A program made the translations under genes and the position numbers. The notes under the pieces were generated by a model. That model was given only the letters and a program-made list of their open reading frames with translations. It ran no database searches and was not told where the DNA came from. This document shows, in pieces, positions 1-11,334 of a DNA stretch of 64,000 bases (within the stretch, counting starts at the first letter, position 1; every line of letters begins with the position of its first letter). The DNA is from Margaritispora aquatica (taxonomy: Eukaryota; Ascomycota; Leotiomycetes; Helotiales; Discinellaceae): positions 2,556,340 through 2,620,339 of the forward strand of contig VJWN01000001.1 in NCBI GenBank assembly GCA_007644065.1, in the 5' to 3' direction.

Positions 1-1475
1 CTGCAGATGTATTAGCGATTATCTAGATAATGCAAAACATACTCCATATTCTTACCGCTGTAGTTATAACCAACGCCTTGGTGAAAGTGCAGTCCTGAGA
101 TGCCATTACATGCGGCTTGTAAACTGTAATCGATCATCCACAATGCCGCTGCCGCCGAATTACTGACGCCAGGTTGACCGTGCCCAAAATAGGTGCTCGT
201 CTCACCGAGCACGAACTGGATGCCTGCTTTCTGGGCATCGAGCGCTGGAAGGGTGTAGCTCGATATGTTGTTCCGGATGTAGTCCTTGTAGACAAGATCA
301 GTGGCAATAGCTGGATATCTTGATGGTGCCACTGTGGTGAGGTCTGTGGTTCCTTGGTAGTGATGTTCGGAAATCGTTTTGATTGATCTAATATCGAAGG
401 TTCTCAGCAAGTTGGACTATCAAAGAAGAACTCAAACATCCAACACACAAAATGATCACTTACCCGCCCATTACCGTGTCCATGATACCAGTCCCGAACA
501 GATCCATGCTGTTCCAGTAAAGCGCGAAGTCTCCAACCCTGTATTTTCGACCACTTTGTCCGAGTGCTTTTGTGATGTTTGCGAAATAATTCACCCTTTA
601 CGAAATCAGCCTTGGAGTTGGATAAGCTTGAGATCTGAACCTACTGTTCATCCTTGTAGTTCCAAACGCTGTAAGTTTTTGGGCGGCGATCACCATCATT
701 CCATGAATCGGCCTCATTGCCAAGCTCAATGCTGTCTAAAGTAACGTTGCGGCAGTGAGGGTCCTAGGCAAGAATCAGGTCAAAATTATAGAACTTGTTG
801 GGAGCAGACACTCACGGCAAATGCTTTCTCAATTTGCTGGACCTGGGCTATGGCCTCGCTTGTGTTCCCTGCCCGAAAGTTCACGCCCCATGTAAACCTT
901 GTGCCCGCGGGGAAGTTGCCCGAAACCAACCAGTATTTGAAACCCGCTCCGGTGAACTTGGCTTGCGGGAAAAGCGACTTGGTGTTGGTCGGTGTCGCGG
1001 GGACGGCGGCAAAGACGTTGTAGAAACCAGGGTCGGAGGTGACGTTAGGAGTGGAAACGATATATTCTTGGCTACCGCCACCGACTCTAACATATGGTAG
1101 CGTGTGTTAGTAATTGCTTCCCTCGCTAAATACATACAGAGTGCTTGGAACAAGACATTCAAGGCGGGAATGCAGTAAAAAGCGGAAGGCTAGAATGATC
1201 GCTAGAGGGGGTACTTGCCTGATGTGAGGCGCTTTTCCAGTCTTCTCCTTGAGATTGTTCATCAGGTTATAAGTGAATACATTCTTACTTGTGACGTTCC
1301 CAGCCCAGTGGGGAAATCTGTCAGACTCGATTGAAAACCCACAAAGATCTTGGGGGAGAGGCATGGCAGATGGGGGCTGGCTCCAGGAGAATCGAAGCGA
1401 AGTTTCAGTAACAACTTGAGCAGCAGTACATGCCGCTGCGGCGAGAGCCAAAGTAATTCGCAACATAGTTGGCAT
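1..1475 (-). CDS. Secreted GH79 family glucuronidase, 3' part beyond the left edge
   Basis: Exons on the minus strand: 1475-1219, 1086-816, 763-645, 595-464 and 402-56; the last intron (55-1) starts GTAAGA and ends with CTGCAG exactly at base 1, so the C-terminus lies outside. The protein starts with a signal peptide (MPTMLRITLALAAAACTAAQ). It then shows family hallmarks: CGFSIESDRFPHWAGN, KAPHIRVGG, an ELGNEADSW block that fits the acid/base glutamate, and LGETSTYFGHG, which fits the nucleophile strand. GH79 enzymes release glucuronic or 4-O-methyl-glucuronic acid from glycans such as arabinogalactan side chains; the exact substrate cannot be told from sequence. Intron 1 has a GC donor (AG|GCAAGT). 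It is divergent from a GH115 glucuronidase. Family call is firm; exon joins were phase-checked by hand. Confidence 0.85.
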
Positions 1476-1756
1476 CTACGGATGTTTGATGCGTTTATAG
1501 TTTGCAGATGAAGTCAGGCTCGAGGTGAAGAATAAGCTTTGGGATCAAAATGATACTCTTGGAGCGTTCTTTCGCTCTCGCCTTTATCTTACACAGATTT
1601 GTCCTCGTGAACCAGAAAATCCGAAAGGAGACACCGCAAGCCATGGCGGCTGCAACGGAATGGTAAGATCTTACCTACATTTCAGGAGTTCGCAATTTCA
1701 GAATCGAAATTGCTCAGATCTAAGGTAGTTGATCCGTCGATTCCTGTGGCATTTGC

Positions 1757-1780
1757 GGGGGCGGGGGCGGGGGCGGGGGG
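1757..1780 (+). repeat. Four consecutive G-runs, quadruplex-capable and CreA-like
   Basis: Runs of 5, 5, 5 and 6 guanines (1757-1761, 1763-1767, 1769-1773, 1775-1780) are separated by single cytosines. This is the ideal pattern for a parallel G-quadruplex and at the same time overlapping GCGGGG CreA-type sites. Confidence 0.8.
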
Positions 1781-1807
1781 CGGTCCAAGGCGGAATGGAA
1801 GCTCAGG

Positions 1808-1843
1808 TACGAGTGCGAATACGAGTGCGGATCCGAGTACGGT
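1808..1843 (+). repeat. 12-bp direct repeat, three copies
   Basis: Units TACGAGTGCGAA, TACGAGTGCGGA and TCCGAGTACGGT follow one another directly, 28 bp after the G-tract. Function unknown; it may be a regulatory array or replication slippage. Confidence 0.7.
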
Positions 1844-1930
1844 GGCGCAATTTTGCGGGGTCTCCGGATTTTGGCATCGAAGCGAAGATCTGGGCAACGC
1901 TCTAACCAATACAAATATACAAAAACACTT

Positions 1931-1950
1931 CTCTCGCGATCTCGCGAGAG
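1931..1950. repeat. 8-bp inverted repeat CTCTCGCG / CGCGAGAG
   Basis: Perfect 8-bp arms are separated by ATCT. A dyad of this form could bind a dimeric regulator; it lies 273 bp upstream of the GH115 start. Confidence 0.7.
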
Positions 1951-2222
1951 GTTCTACTTAACCAGATTTCTCCGTCTTCGCCATAGATCTCCCGAACTAC
2001 AAGATCAGGGCGCAGATATGGAATCTACCAAGACACCATTCGATAACATCTCGTATGTGTGACAAAACGGGTCTGCACGGTGGAAGCGACCTACAATGCA
2101 TTTAATACAGAAAATTTTGCCCCCTTTGGGGCTTTTGTATATTTCAAAAACCCCGAATTCTCACACTACTAGCTTCTCGCATTTCAAGTTCAACATAAGG
2201 GACGCCCTCAGACTTACACAGA

Positions 2223-5200
2223 ATGCACCGCATTATAGCCCTCATCTTGGGCTTTTTCTCGCTTACTCAAATTGCGCAATGCGACCTTCTTCGGTTTGAC
2301 TACAAACCGGGACATGTCCTTCTGGCTGCTAGCGACAAGCCTGGTGTCAGCATCTTGGTTGACGAAAATGATTTCGAGGGCGTCGCCCGTGCTGCACACG
2401 ACCTTGCACTGGATTTTGGACGAGTCGTCGGGGTCAACGGCAGTATCAGTATCGTCACAGATCTGGAGACCGTCACTTCGGCCGGTACCATTATTGTAGG
2501 AACCCTGGGTCACTCCACAATTATTGATCAGCTTGTGAAAAGTGGCAAAATTGATGTTTCAAATACCGTTGGGAAGTGGGAATCGTACATCCAAGCAGTG
2601 GTACGCAATCCAATTCCCGGCGTTGAGAGCGCACTCGTGATTGCTGGTAGCGACAAACGTGGTGTGATATATGGAATATATCAAATTTCTGAGACCATCG
2701 GCGTATCACCCTGGTACTGGTGGGCAGATGTCCCAATCAAGAAGAAGACTGCTGTGTATGCCAATCTCTCTAGCAGCAAAATCCAAGGACCACCATCTGT
2801 CAAGTATCGAGGCATATTCATCAACGACGAACTTCAACTGAATGGATGGGTGTTTGGCAAATTTCCTAAAAGCCCTCGCGGGAATTACTTCACCTCTGAG
2901 TTCTATGAGCTTGTTTTCGAACTTCTTCTACGACTGCGAGCGAACTACATATGGCCGGGGATGAAGAGAACCTTAGCCTTTTACTTGGATGACCCAAACA
3001 ATCCAAAGTTGGCTGATAGCATGGGCATCGTCGTAGGCACCAGTCATCACGAGCCAATGACAAGGGCATATAACGAGCAGCTTGAACTTCTCCAAGGCAA
3101 CTGGGATTGGAGTCTGAACAAAGACAATGTTACTCAATTTATGAAAGTCGGCGCTGAGCGGGCCAAGGATTGGGAAACACTTTGGACACTGGGTATGCGT
3201 GGAGATGGCGATCGTGCATCACCGACTTTGACTGCATCTCAATTAGAGGAGATCATCCAAGTTCAGATAGACTTGATCACGGCATCTACCAAAAAGGATG
3301 TCAAGGATATCCCTCTGATCTGGGCTCTTTACAAGGTCCGTCTATACCCTCTGTACCTTGTGGCAAGTCAGAAACTAATCTGTCTGTTTTGATAGGAAGT
3401 CGGTCAATACTGGCAAGCTGGAATGAATATATCCGAGCAGGTGACATTGCTATTCACTGATGATAATTTCGGCAATCTCCTTCGTGTTCCCCTCGCGAAT
3501 GAAACCAGCCGGGCTGGGGGTACAGGTATCTACTACCATTTTGGCTATGTGGGCTCACCTCGAAGTTACGAGTGGATTGATACAATACAACTTTCGAAGA
3601 CCTGGGAGCAAATGCATCTCGCTTATGAACGTGGGGCTAGGCAGGTATGGATTGCCAATGTGCAAGACATCAAACCATATGTAAGCAGCCATGAGTCCAG
3701 GAACACCCAGGTTCTGCATCTACTAATTGATGCTCTAGGAAGTACCCATGAACCACTTCCTAGACATGGCCTACGATATGTCACTGTACACAAAGCCAGA
3801 TAGTACAACCCAGTGGTTACAAAGATGGGCCAGGCGGGAATTCAACACTAGCGTTGAACAAGCGACTGCCCAGATTTACAACACCTATGGGCGTCTTGTT
3901 TTGCGTAGAAAGTATGAAACACTGTCTATGGCACCTTTTCCATATCCCGCCGTTTATTATGACGAGGCTGCAACCGTGCTTCAGGAATGGAAGGATCTTG
4001 TTAAACTGGCTCTGACGACACTTGAGTCTCTTCCTGCGTCAATTCGTGACACTTACTTTGCATTGGTGGTTTACCCAGTGCTTGCTGGTGAGAATGTTGA
4101 AGAGATCTACCTTGCGAAAGAAATTGGCAAAATGTATTCACTGCAAAAACGGACAAGCACAAACGTCATGGCAAGCCAAGTACGGGCCGCATGGGACAAT
4201 GATGCAGCGGTAACGGCAAGGTATGAAGCCTTGTTTGGTGGAAAGTGGAATTCTATTCCAACCCAGAAACATATCGGATACACAGCCAACAGTGGTCCAA
4301 GCAAGAACATCCTTCCATCTCTATACTACATGGACGATAGCAAAGTTCCGACAACTGGTATTCTGGGGACTGCGGTTCAAGCCAATAACCAATCTGCGGG
4401 CCTTGGCGAGACTCTCAGACTACGCAGCGTAGATCCTTATATGCCACCCTCTGAAATACGCTATTTCGATGTTTTCACGCGAGCGAACGGGACGTTCTCG
4501 TACAATGTAACGGTCAATGCGACATACATCTCTATCACCAATTCAAAAGGTACCTTGACCGCGCCCGGGAATGGCTCGGATGTCCGGTGTGTCATCAGCG
4601 TGGATTGGACACGAGCACCCACAGGACGCAACTTTGTTGAGATACGTGTATTTCGAACAGACAACAGCGCGACAACACCCGCAATACTGTTGCTAGATGT
4701 CATCAAGACAACTCTTCCAAGCTCATTCAAAGGCTTTGTTGAGTCTAATAAAGTCATCTCTATCGAGCCCGGTCACTATTCCGCAGTTGAAACTAAAGGC
4801 GGCGTAGGGTATATCGAGATCCCGTATTATGGACGAACTTCATCAGGCATGAAGCTATGGCCAGTCACCGCACTATCGCAACAGTCCTCTAGCGGGCCTA
4901 AACTATCCTATGATTTCTATTCGTTCACGCCAACAGCCACCGCCAAGCTCGTGATATACCTTGGAGGCTCCTTGAACCACGATCCAGTTCGTCCGCTCAG
5001 AGCAGCTTGGTCCATCGATTCGGGCGAGGTGACGGAGAAACAAGTCATCCCAAACTATGCCGCAGGAACGACCCCAACAGATTGGGACACGGCCGTCATT
5101 AATGGTGGATGGAATATTACCTCTGAGGTTACAGTTGGTGTTGGCGCTCATCGACTAAACCTCTGGCTCTTGGAGCCGGGGGTTGTTGTGCAGAAGCTCT

Positions 5201-5268
5201 ACCTTGACCTTGGGGGAGTCCCTGGCCGCACTTCCCTGGGGCCGCCAGAGAGCAGGATTGTTCGTTAG
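2223..5268 (+). CDS. GH115 xylan alpha-1,2-glucuronidase, secreted
   Basis: Exons 2223-3335, 3396-3680 and 3739-5268 give about 975 residues, the usual length for GH115. A signal peptide (residues 1-20, MHRIIALILGFFSLTQIAQC) is followed by family blocks: SDKRGVIYGIYQISETIGVS, PWYWWADVPI, KYRGIFINDELQLNGW, LRANYIWPGM, TLLFTDDNFGN, GGTGIYYHFGYVGSPRSYEW and EVPMNHFLDMAYDM. The C-terminal third fits the beta-rich domain of this family. GH115 enzymes remove (4-O-methyl-)glucuronic acid from internal and terminal xylose of glucuronoxylan. The introns are 60 and 58 bp and both joins keep family motifs in phase. It is divergent from the GH79 gene, suggesting joint use on plant cell-wall glucuronosyl residues. 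Confidence 0.92.
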
Positions 5269-5595
5269 ATATTGCATATCGATCGATCAAGAGAAGATAA
5301 AGGTGATATTGGGTGTAACTCGTCAATTTAAATAGGCGGGAGCTGGTTGTTTAGCCAAAAAGAATGTCTTCAATGGATTTATTCTCTAGTTCTTACTCCA
5401 CTACAAAGATTATTTCCTCATTGTGTTTCCTGTCTCGAAAACTATATAAATTTTCAACATGGTATTAGCTAAGTCCACTGAGAATAATCTAATGCATTAA
5501 TAACAGAAGAACAATATAGAAGTACCAGGCTCATTGTGTGTTATTATCATTGACTACTGTGGCACGCTCCTATCTATCCCTTGGTTCTCATATAT
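5269..5595. other. Intergenic, convergent genes
   Basis: A 327-bp AT-rich spacer between two convergent genes, presumably both 3' UTRs. I see nothing else in it. Confidence 0.7.
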
Positions 5596-7179
5596 CTAGC
5601 TGACTTGATCCAGCGGTCGCTTATGTGGTATCACAACAGAAACTCCGGAATGTTCTGACCTAGGCCATAATCTGACTTTTGCCTTTGAGCATATCCTATA
5701 CCGCTCACCCTCAATCCCTGCTTTCACGCCTGCCATCATCGTCAGAAGCACAAACTGTTTTGCGGTGTTATCTGTGGTTGCTTCATTCTCTGCTATGTGT
5801 TCCCTCACGTCATATTGACTGTTGATGTCCGGGCGAATGAATGCATACTGAGTGGTGGCGTAAGCAGACAACAGCAAGGCTAGCTCATCCGCTGCGTCGG
5901 CCATGGCTTGGTAGTCCCGTGTCTTTTCAGAATTATAGCCGACGAGAGGGAGCAGCGTCTCTTCAAGTTGCCTTACAAATGCTTCTCGGCGAGTTGAGCA
6001 TTTGGAGGTGAAATTTGAAGATCGATTCGCTAAGATTGTGATTCGGGTGTCTTGGATGATTCTGGAGATGTCTTCAGGAGTATATCCCACTGAAGCGAAG
6101 TTAGTGAATATCTTTGCCTGTTCATGTTGAACTGTAGGCTTACAGTGTGACAGATATAAGGACGGATCATCGAAGGCTGAATCACAGCTAGCAGTCATGA
6201 ACTCCTCCAACAAGAATCCAAGAACTCCGCTGATCCAAAGAGAATGCTCGGGTTGTATTCTCATATTCGTTATCATGGCCGCAACAGTCACTAGTCCGGG
6301 AAGTCCCAGTATTCTTCGCAAGGTTTGCACCAGAGGCTCGAGGGATGTAGTGTCACCAGCCTGTTCATTCTTAACGCATGGCACGTCGAGAATGCTCGCC
6401 AGTCCATGTGGTGGCCATGGATTATTGTAAGCAAATGCTGTGAATTCCAAGACCATCTGTGCCAGCTCTTCGACAGATCCTTGAATTCTACTGTCCTCGA
6501 GCCAATCCGTACTGAGGTCCCTTGGGATACTAAAAGTCGATCTTGTCAGACTTTGGTACTCTTGCTCTTGTTCTGGAGTTGTCGGGGTAGGATTTCCGGT
6601 TTCTGAAAGCTGTACCTGCTGATCTGATGATGGTGTCTCCTCTTTGTCCTGGTATGAGACATCTCTCAGGAAGCTCTCGGTTATCTTCTCAGCCTGTCGG
6701 GTGCTTTTCATAGGCAGGAGAGGGAATGCTTTTGATGCTTTCTTCCTTCGACACGAGTGGCACATTGTTTTGCCTACTCTTACGGCGTTTGCTGTCATAG
6801 CTTCGTTGCATATCTTACAAAGACCGAACGGGGTATACCCGCTGTGCGATATTCTTTCTGCTTCTCTGGCCTGTTTTCGCAAGGCTTCGAGTTCCTTACT
6901 CCAGCCGGGCGGTAGCTTTTTGGAAAGCTGCCCATTTTCACGAAAAATGCCTTTAATTTGGGCTTGCCTGCCTTGAGTGGGAAGCGATATAGCCACTTTG
7001 AAAATTTCAGCTTTGGCTATGCCCATAAACTCTTCTGTTGTGCCACGTGAGGGGAGCTTATGCCTAGAGGAGTTGGTTGGCGGCATTTCCGGTGAAAACT
7101 CTATAGTAGAGTCTCTACTTGCTGGAATAGTAGAACCGAAGCTTTCTTGTTTTTCGTTGTGCTGGTCGTGTTTTGACAT
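5596..7179 (-). CDS. Unknown protein with a CxxC-CxxC zinc-type motif
   Basis: A single exon of 527 residues; the start is the ATG at 7179 (a GTG six codons upstream is not used). The N-terminal 100 residues are polar and Ser/Pro/Glu-rich. Around residues 120-142 a C-K-I-C, x15, C-H-S-C arrangement followed by RRKK looks like a small zinc-binding knuckle. The last 300 residues are mostly helical (for example EELAQMVLEFTAFAYNN and TRDYQAMADAADELALLLSA). No catalytic motif is visible and I do not recognise the family. It is divergent from the Hsp70-like gene. A similar short zinc motif occurs in the unknown gene at 37270-39249. Confidence 0.7.
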   Translation of the reverse strand: MSKHDQHNEKQESFGSTIPASRDSTIEFSPEMPPTNSSRHKLPSRGTTEEFMGIAKAEIFKVAISLPTQGRQAQIKGIFRENGQLSKKLPPGWSKELEALRKQAREAERISHSGYTPFGLCKICNEAMTANAVRVGKTMCHSCRRKKASKAFPLLPMKSTRQAEKITESFLRDVSYQDKEETPSSDQQVQLSETGNPTPTTPEQEQEYQSLTRSTFSIPRDLSTDWLEDSRIQGSVEELAQMVLEFTAFAYNNPWPPHGLASILDVPCVKNEQAGDTTSLEPLVQTLRRILGLPGLVTVAAMITNMRIQPEHSLWISGVLGFLLEEFMTASCDSAFDDPSLYLSHCKPTVQHEQAKIFTNFASVGYTPEDISRIIQDTRITILANRSSNFTSKCSTRREAFVRQLEETLLPLVGYNSEKTRDYQAMADAADELALLLSAYATTQYAFIRPDINSQYDVREHIAENEATTDNTAKQFVLLTMMAGVKAGIEGERYRICSKAKVRLWPRSEHSGVSVVIPHKRPLDQVS

Positions 7180-7700
7180 TGTGTATTTGTTAAACACGAG
7201 TGTTTGGGTGAAATAATAAAATGTGAAAGGGGGGAAACGCGTAGTAGCAACAATTCTAGGATGGAGAAAGGAAGTGGGTTTTCCAAGATGACCGTAGCAT
7301 CAGGGGCGTAAAACAAGGTAAATAGGATACTAATACCTTTTCAAGTGCTCCGAATTGCGATACGGATGCTCATGATGGCAGTTCCGGTGTTTTGCTATTG
7401 GTGAGACGTCGTGGCACCAACTCGCTTAACATTCTTTTGGGACACCGAAAAACATGTCAAAGTAGAGCATGGGTTCTTCTTATCGCCCGGGCTAGGACGC
7501 CGTAGAGAGATGCGTTATGGTAATCTCAGCTGTATCGTGCGGGCTAAGATGCTTCTCCTATCTTTATTTTTATTATTAACATAAAATTTGCTTACCAGTA
7601 AACTATTCCTAAGCGGTGATTGAGCCATCCGAATATTCTTACACTTTAGTTGTTATCTTTACTTGGTTTTCTTTCTTGAATTCTCCGTCTACTCATCGAC
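7180..7700. promoter_or_regulatory. Divergent intergenic region
   Basis: 521 bp between divergent start codons (7179 minus, 7701 plus). It has pyrimidine-rich leader sequence before 7701 but no motif I can name. Confidence 0.5.
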
Positions 7701-10700
7701 ATGGCTTCTTCACAATCCCTTGGGCGTCGTGGCCCTTCTTCTGGCAAAGCTCTCCGTGGTGGTATGTTCAACGCGAAGATCATTTGAGAATATGCTCGCT
7801 AACGAGATTGAATACAGGAAAAGCACTTTCTAGCACACGACCAATACCAGCAGGCGCTACAGCAAGCCGAAAAGGAACGACCAGTCTTACTGAAAAGGGA
7901 AACACCACAGTCGAATCCCCCAAGACTACTTTACCTCGAATTGGACGTATCATCGTTGGCGTGGATATGGGGACCACTCTGATGGGAGTGGCAACCTTAG
8001 CGATCCGCTACAACGATCAGTCCATGGACAGGTCGCTAACCTCCAGATACACCCCCAAGGTCTTTGATAACTGGTTGGGCCGTCATGAAAGGGCACAGAA
8101 ATTCCCTTCAACCGCCGTCTATTACGACCACGAGCGAGCCTTACCATACACTGGCAATTCTCTGGCGAGTGTCCTCGAAGAGCCAGAATTCGATCGTGAG
8201 CGACTGATTAAGCTTCTCAAATTGCAGTTTCATCATCATAACAACGACCCTACCATTATGCGACAACAGGTACGCGTACAACGACAATTGGACCGGGAGG
8301 GCAAGACTGCCGACGAAGTCCTACGTGATATTGCGAAAATCATTTTGGATGAGCTTTTTGCGAAGCGAGGAGACAGTTCATACTTGGAGCAGCAGTATGA
8401 TCATTTTGAGCGGTATGATCTTGAGCTAGTGATTGCAGTGCCTCCAGGAAGAATGACTGTTGATCATGAGAGGGTGCGAGCGGCTTTCATTCAAGGTCTT
8501 TTCAGCAACAAGAACGTCTATTTGGAGTCTGAGCCAGCAGCTATGTTTAGAAGTTGGGTTCATGAGGGCGAGAGTACTCGAGATTGGAAGGTGTGTACTC
8601 GTCTGGTTGGATTTTGAGCATGCACTGATGGATACCTAGATTGGAAACAGGTATTTGATATGTGACTGTGGTGGGGGTACTTGCGTAAGCACGACGCTGT
8701 CTCGAGTCTTCATAGTACTGAATTCAAATAGTGTTTCGTTCGATATCATTTGGATCGGCTTTCACCAACGCTTGGCTTTCGTCAAGAGTACAGCAGCGAG
8801 AGTAAGTTATGTTTGGCACACAAGAATATACTCAACTGACACTTCAGGTATCGCTTGGGGTGCAGAGACCATCTCGGACGCCTTTGAAAGACTGGCTGCC
8901 TCCAAGGTTCCCCTAGAGTCACCTTGGAGGGAGGAAGAAATTTCCAGGATGCGTGCCAAGTTTGACGACGTTAAGAAAATGACATTCGGCAATGAAGCTG
9001 GGAGAAAGAAGGTTATGAGCTTTGAAAAGATGGGTTTGATGTTGGGTCATTGGCAGTTTTCTTAGTGAGATCCTCTTGAGTGTTGATTTTGGGTTCAGGC
9101 TAACCAAACGTAATAATAGTGATGAGATTGCAAGTTGTTTTGACCCGTGCATTGAGAAATTGATAACCGGCTTGCAGGCCCAGCTTCAGAATCGACCGAA
9201 AGTTGATGTAAGTTGGCGCATATTTTGTAGCTTTTGACATAATCATTGCTGACCTTAGTAGTGCCTCGTACTTGGTGGTGGTTTGTCCTCAAACCCTTAC
9301 GTTCTCAGTTGTCTTCGAAAGCGATTTGCCGACCTTCAAATCCGAGAGCTTGGTAGCGAGTAAGCTTCTCATCTTTCCAGATCATTCAACTCTTAACATC
9401 ACATAGCAAAAAGCATGTTGTTGTGGGTTCTGTCTTGTCGCGTGTCAATGATGACTTCTTGATGGACTACCCAATACATCGCAGCAAAGCTGTAATTACA
9501 TGGTACTTGGTGGATAGCACGATAAAGAGATTGAGGTTTTACCAAAATCTGATCTTCAAAAAAGGACGCGATGGGAAAATGTACTTCTTAGGTGGTGCTT
9601 ACCTAGTCAAAAAGGTAAGTGTTCCTCTCTCTGATAGCCTCCAGGGAAAACGAACTGACTTATTCAGGGCGATAACGCAAGCAGCTTACAAAAAGGGATC
9701 TCCTCCGAAAATAGCGCTAAAGACGCTAGACAATACCAGTTCAATGCGACTGACAAAACTCCTGAATTCAGTGAGGAGATTGTAACCCTCGATGTCGTTC
9801 CTGGAAAAGACGAATGGGCAGCCTTGCTTGAAGATGGAAACTGGGTGGATATGCGAGGGAATCGCAGTAAGGCACTCAAGTTGCCAACTCATTGGTAACA
9901 TACACTAAAATCTGATTAGTATCAAGTCCATATTACTCTGAAGAGGTTACCTGGAGCCCATTTGCAGATGGTGGTGGTCTGGAGGTCGATCTTGCAGAAG
10001 TCGAAGATGGCCAGCGTGATGGGAAGGGGTCCCAACCTACTTTCAAACTCCTACGATACTCAATCGAGATGAAGGTAACAGAAACAACTACAAAAACATG
10101 GGTCAAGGTCTGGTCATCGAAGGAGATGAAAAGAAGGACAGGCAAGGATGTCGCATTCATCTCCCATCCACGGTCTCAAAAGCCGATATTTCGTCCGCAA
10201 CAGATTTCGAAAAGTCTTGCTGAGGGCTACGACTTAGATGAGGGGATTTCTCAAATTCGAAAGCTTGCAGGTGTGGGTAATGATAAATCAGCTAAGATGA
10301 ACAAGTTCCAAAATCCAGCTGTCATTAATCCAGGGGCATTGATGCCTACTATCAAACCGCAAACTACAGCCGAAAATGGCCATGCTACGTCAAGCAAGAA
10401 TGCAGAACCTTCAGGCAGCTTAGCCAATACATCGTGCTCCTCTAGGACAAACCCTCAGCCATCTTCAAAACCCAAGGAACCGGAGAAGCTGACAATTGCA
10501 CGACCAACGCAAGGTCAAAATATAAACGGCGGGGTCGAATATGCCGTAGGAGCTCCACGAAATTCGAAGGGTTAGGCCTCACATATTTCATCGAATTAAC
10601 GGCAGATCGCTGACATGTTGTTTTAGGCTGTTGGACTTGTCTGCTTCGCAATCACAAATGTCCCGATCCTGTTGCAAGGGACGAGTCAGGCAAGTGTAGC

Positions 10701-11334
10701 GAGTGCGAGCGTTTCAAGCTCACCTGCGACTACGGTCGGCCTTCTTGGTGGTACAACGACAAATTGAAAGAGGAGCGTCAACAAACTTGCAGATCTTTGG
10801 TGAGACAGAATAGACGGAGACGGACAAATAACCCAAGAACAAATGTTCACACTCAGCAGGTAATTCTATCGCAGGTCCTACGGACTTTGTTCTGAAGGAT
10901 CAGTTTTTCGTAAATGGAAAAGATAAATTTTGGGCTGATAATTTCTATTCCAGCCTGCACCTGGACCTGCACCTGCGTCCCCGGGACCCAGTCGTCACAG
11001 CGCTCTTTCCTTGATCAAGACCATGCAGAAGAGACCAGCCTCTTCTCTCAATCATCCCACACAGAAAAGAAGCATAAATGGGGGGGGAGATGAGGAAGAA
11101 ACCTTCAATGCGGCAACGCCTCCTCTGAAAGCTCCACGCCTGACCAACGACGCTGTCTCAAGCGTCAATCGTCTGCCTGAGCGTCCCCTTGAAGTATCAG
11201 TGGAAGCTAAAAAGTCAAGCCGAGCGAGTGTCCCTAAGGTGCCTTTTGGGGACATGGTTGATTGGGAAAGTATGATAAACGAGGAAGACCACAATCCTTA
11301 CGCAGTCCCTGATTGGCTTGCACCCGACAAGTGA
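7701..11334 (+). CDS. Hsp70-like ATPase fused to a C-terminal Zn2Cys6 cluster
   Basis: Twelve exons: 7701-7761, 7818-8590, 8640-8684, 8732-8801, 8848-9064, 9120-9207, 9262-9359, 9407-9614, 9668-9866, 9920-10570, 10627-10859, 10954-11334; 3024 nt in phase, about 1007 residues. The N-terminal half carries the actin/Hsp70 nucleotide fold: phosphate-1 GVDMGTT (about residue 68), a VPPG block, YLESEPAAMF, phosphate-2 CDCGGGT (about 286-291) and adenosine motif LGGGLSSNPY (about 421-431). Residues 805-837 form a complete fungal cluster, C-x2-C-x6-C-x11-C-x2-C-x6-C, starting GCWTC, followed by a basic RRRRR-type stretch and an acidic tail (DMVDWESMINEEDHNPY). The substrate-binding domain of true Hsp70 chaperones is not recognisable. 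The junction intron (10571-10626) has a weak GTTAGG donor but a good CTGAC branch point and TTTTAG acceptor. Possibly an ATP-sensing DNA-binding protein; function unknown. Confidence 0.75.

Larger units (their letters stand above)
1476..2222. promoter_or_regulatory. Shared divergent promoter between GH79 and GH115
   Basis: This 747-bp interval separates the two start codons and has no convincing gene. It holds the G-tract at 1757-1780, a three-copy 12-bp repeat and an inverted repeat at 1931-1950. GCGGGG units match the published CreA/Mig1 consensus SYGGRG, which would fit carbon-catabolite repression of both enzymes. I found no GGCTAR (XlnR/Xyr1) site. Regulation is inference. Confidence 0.6.
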
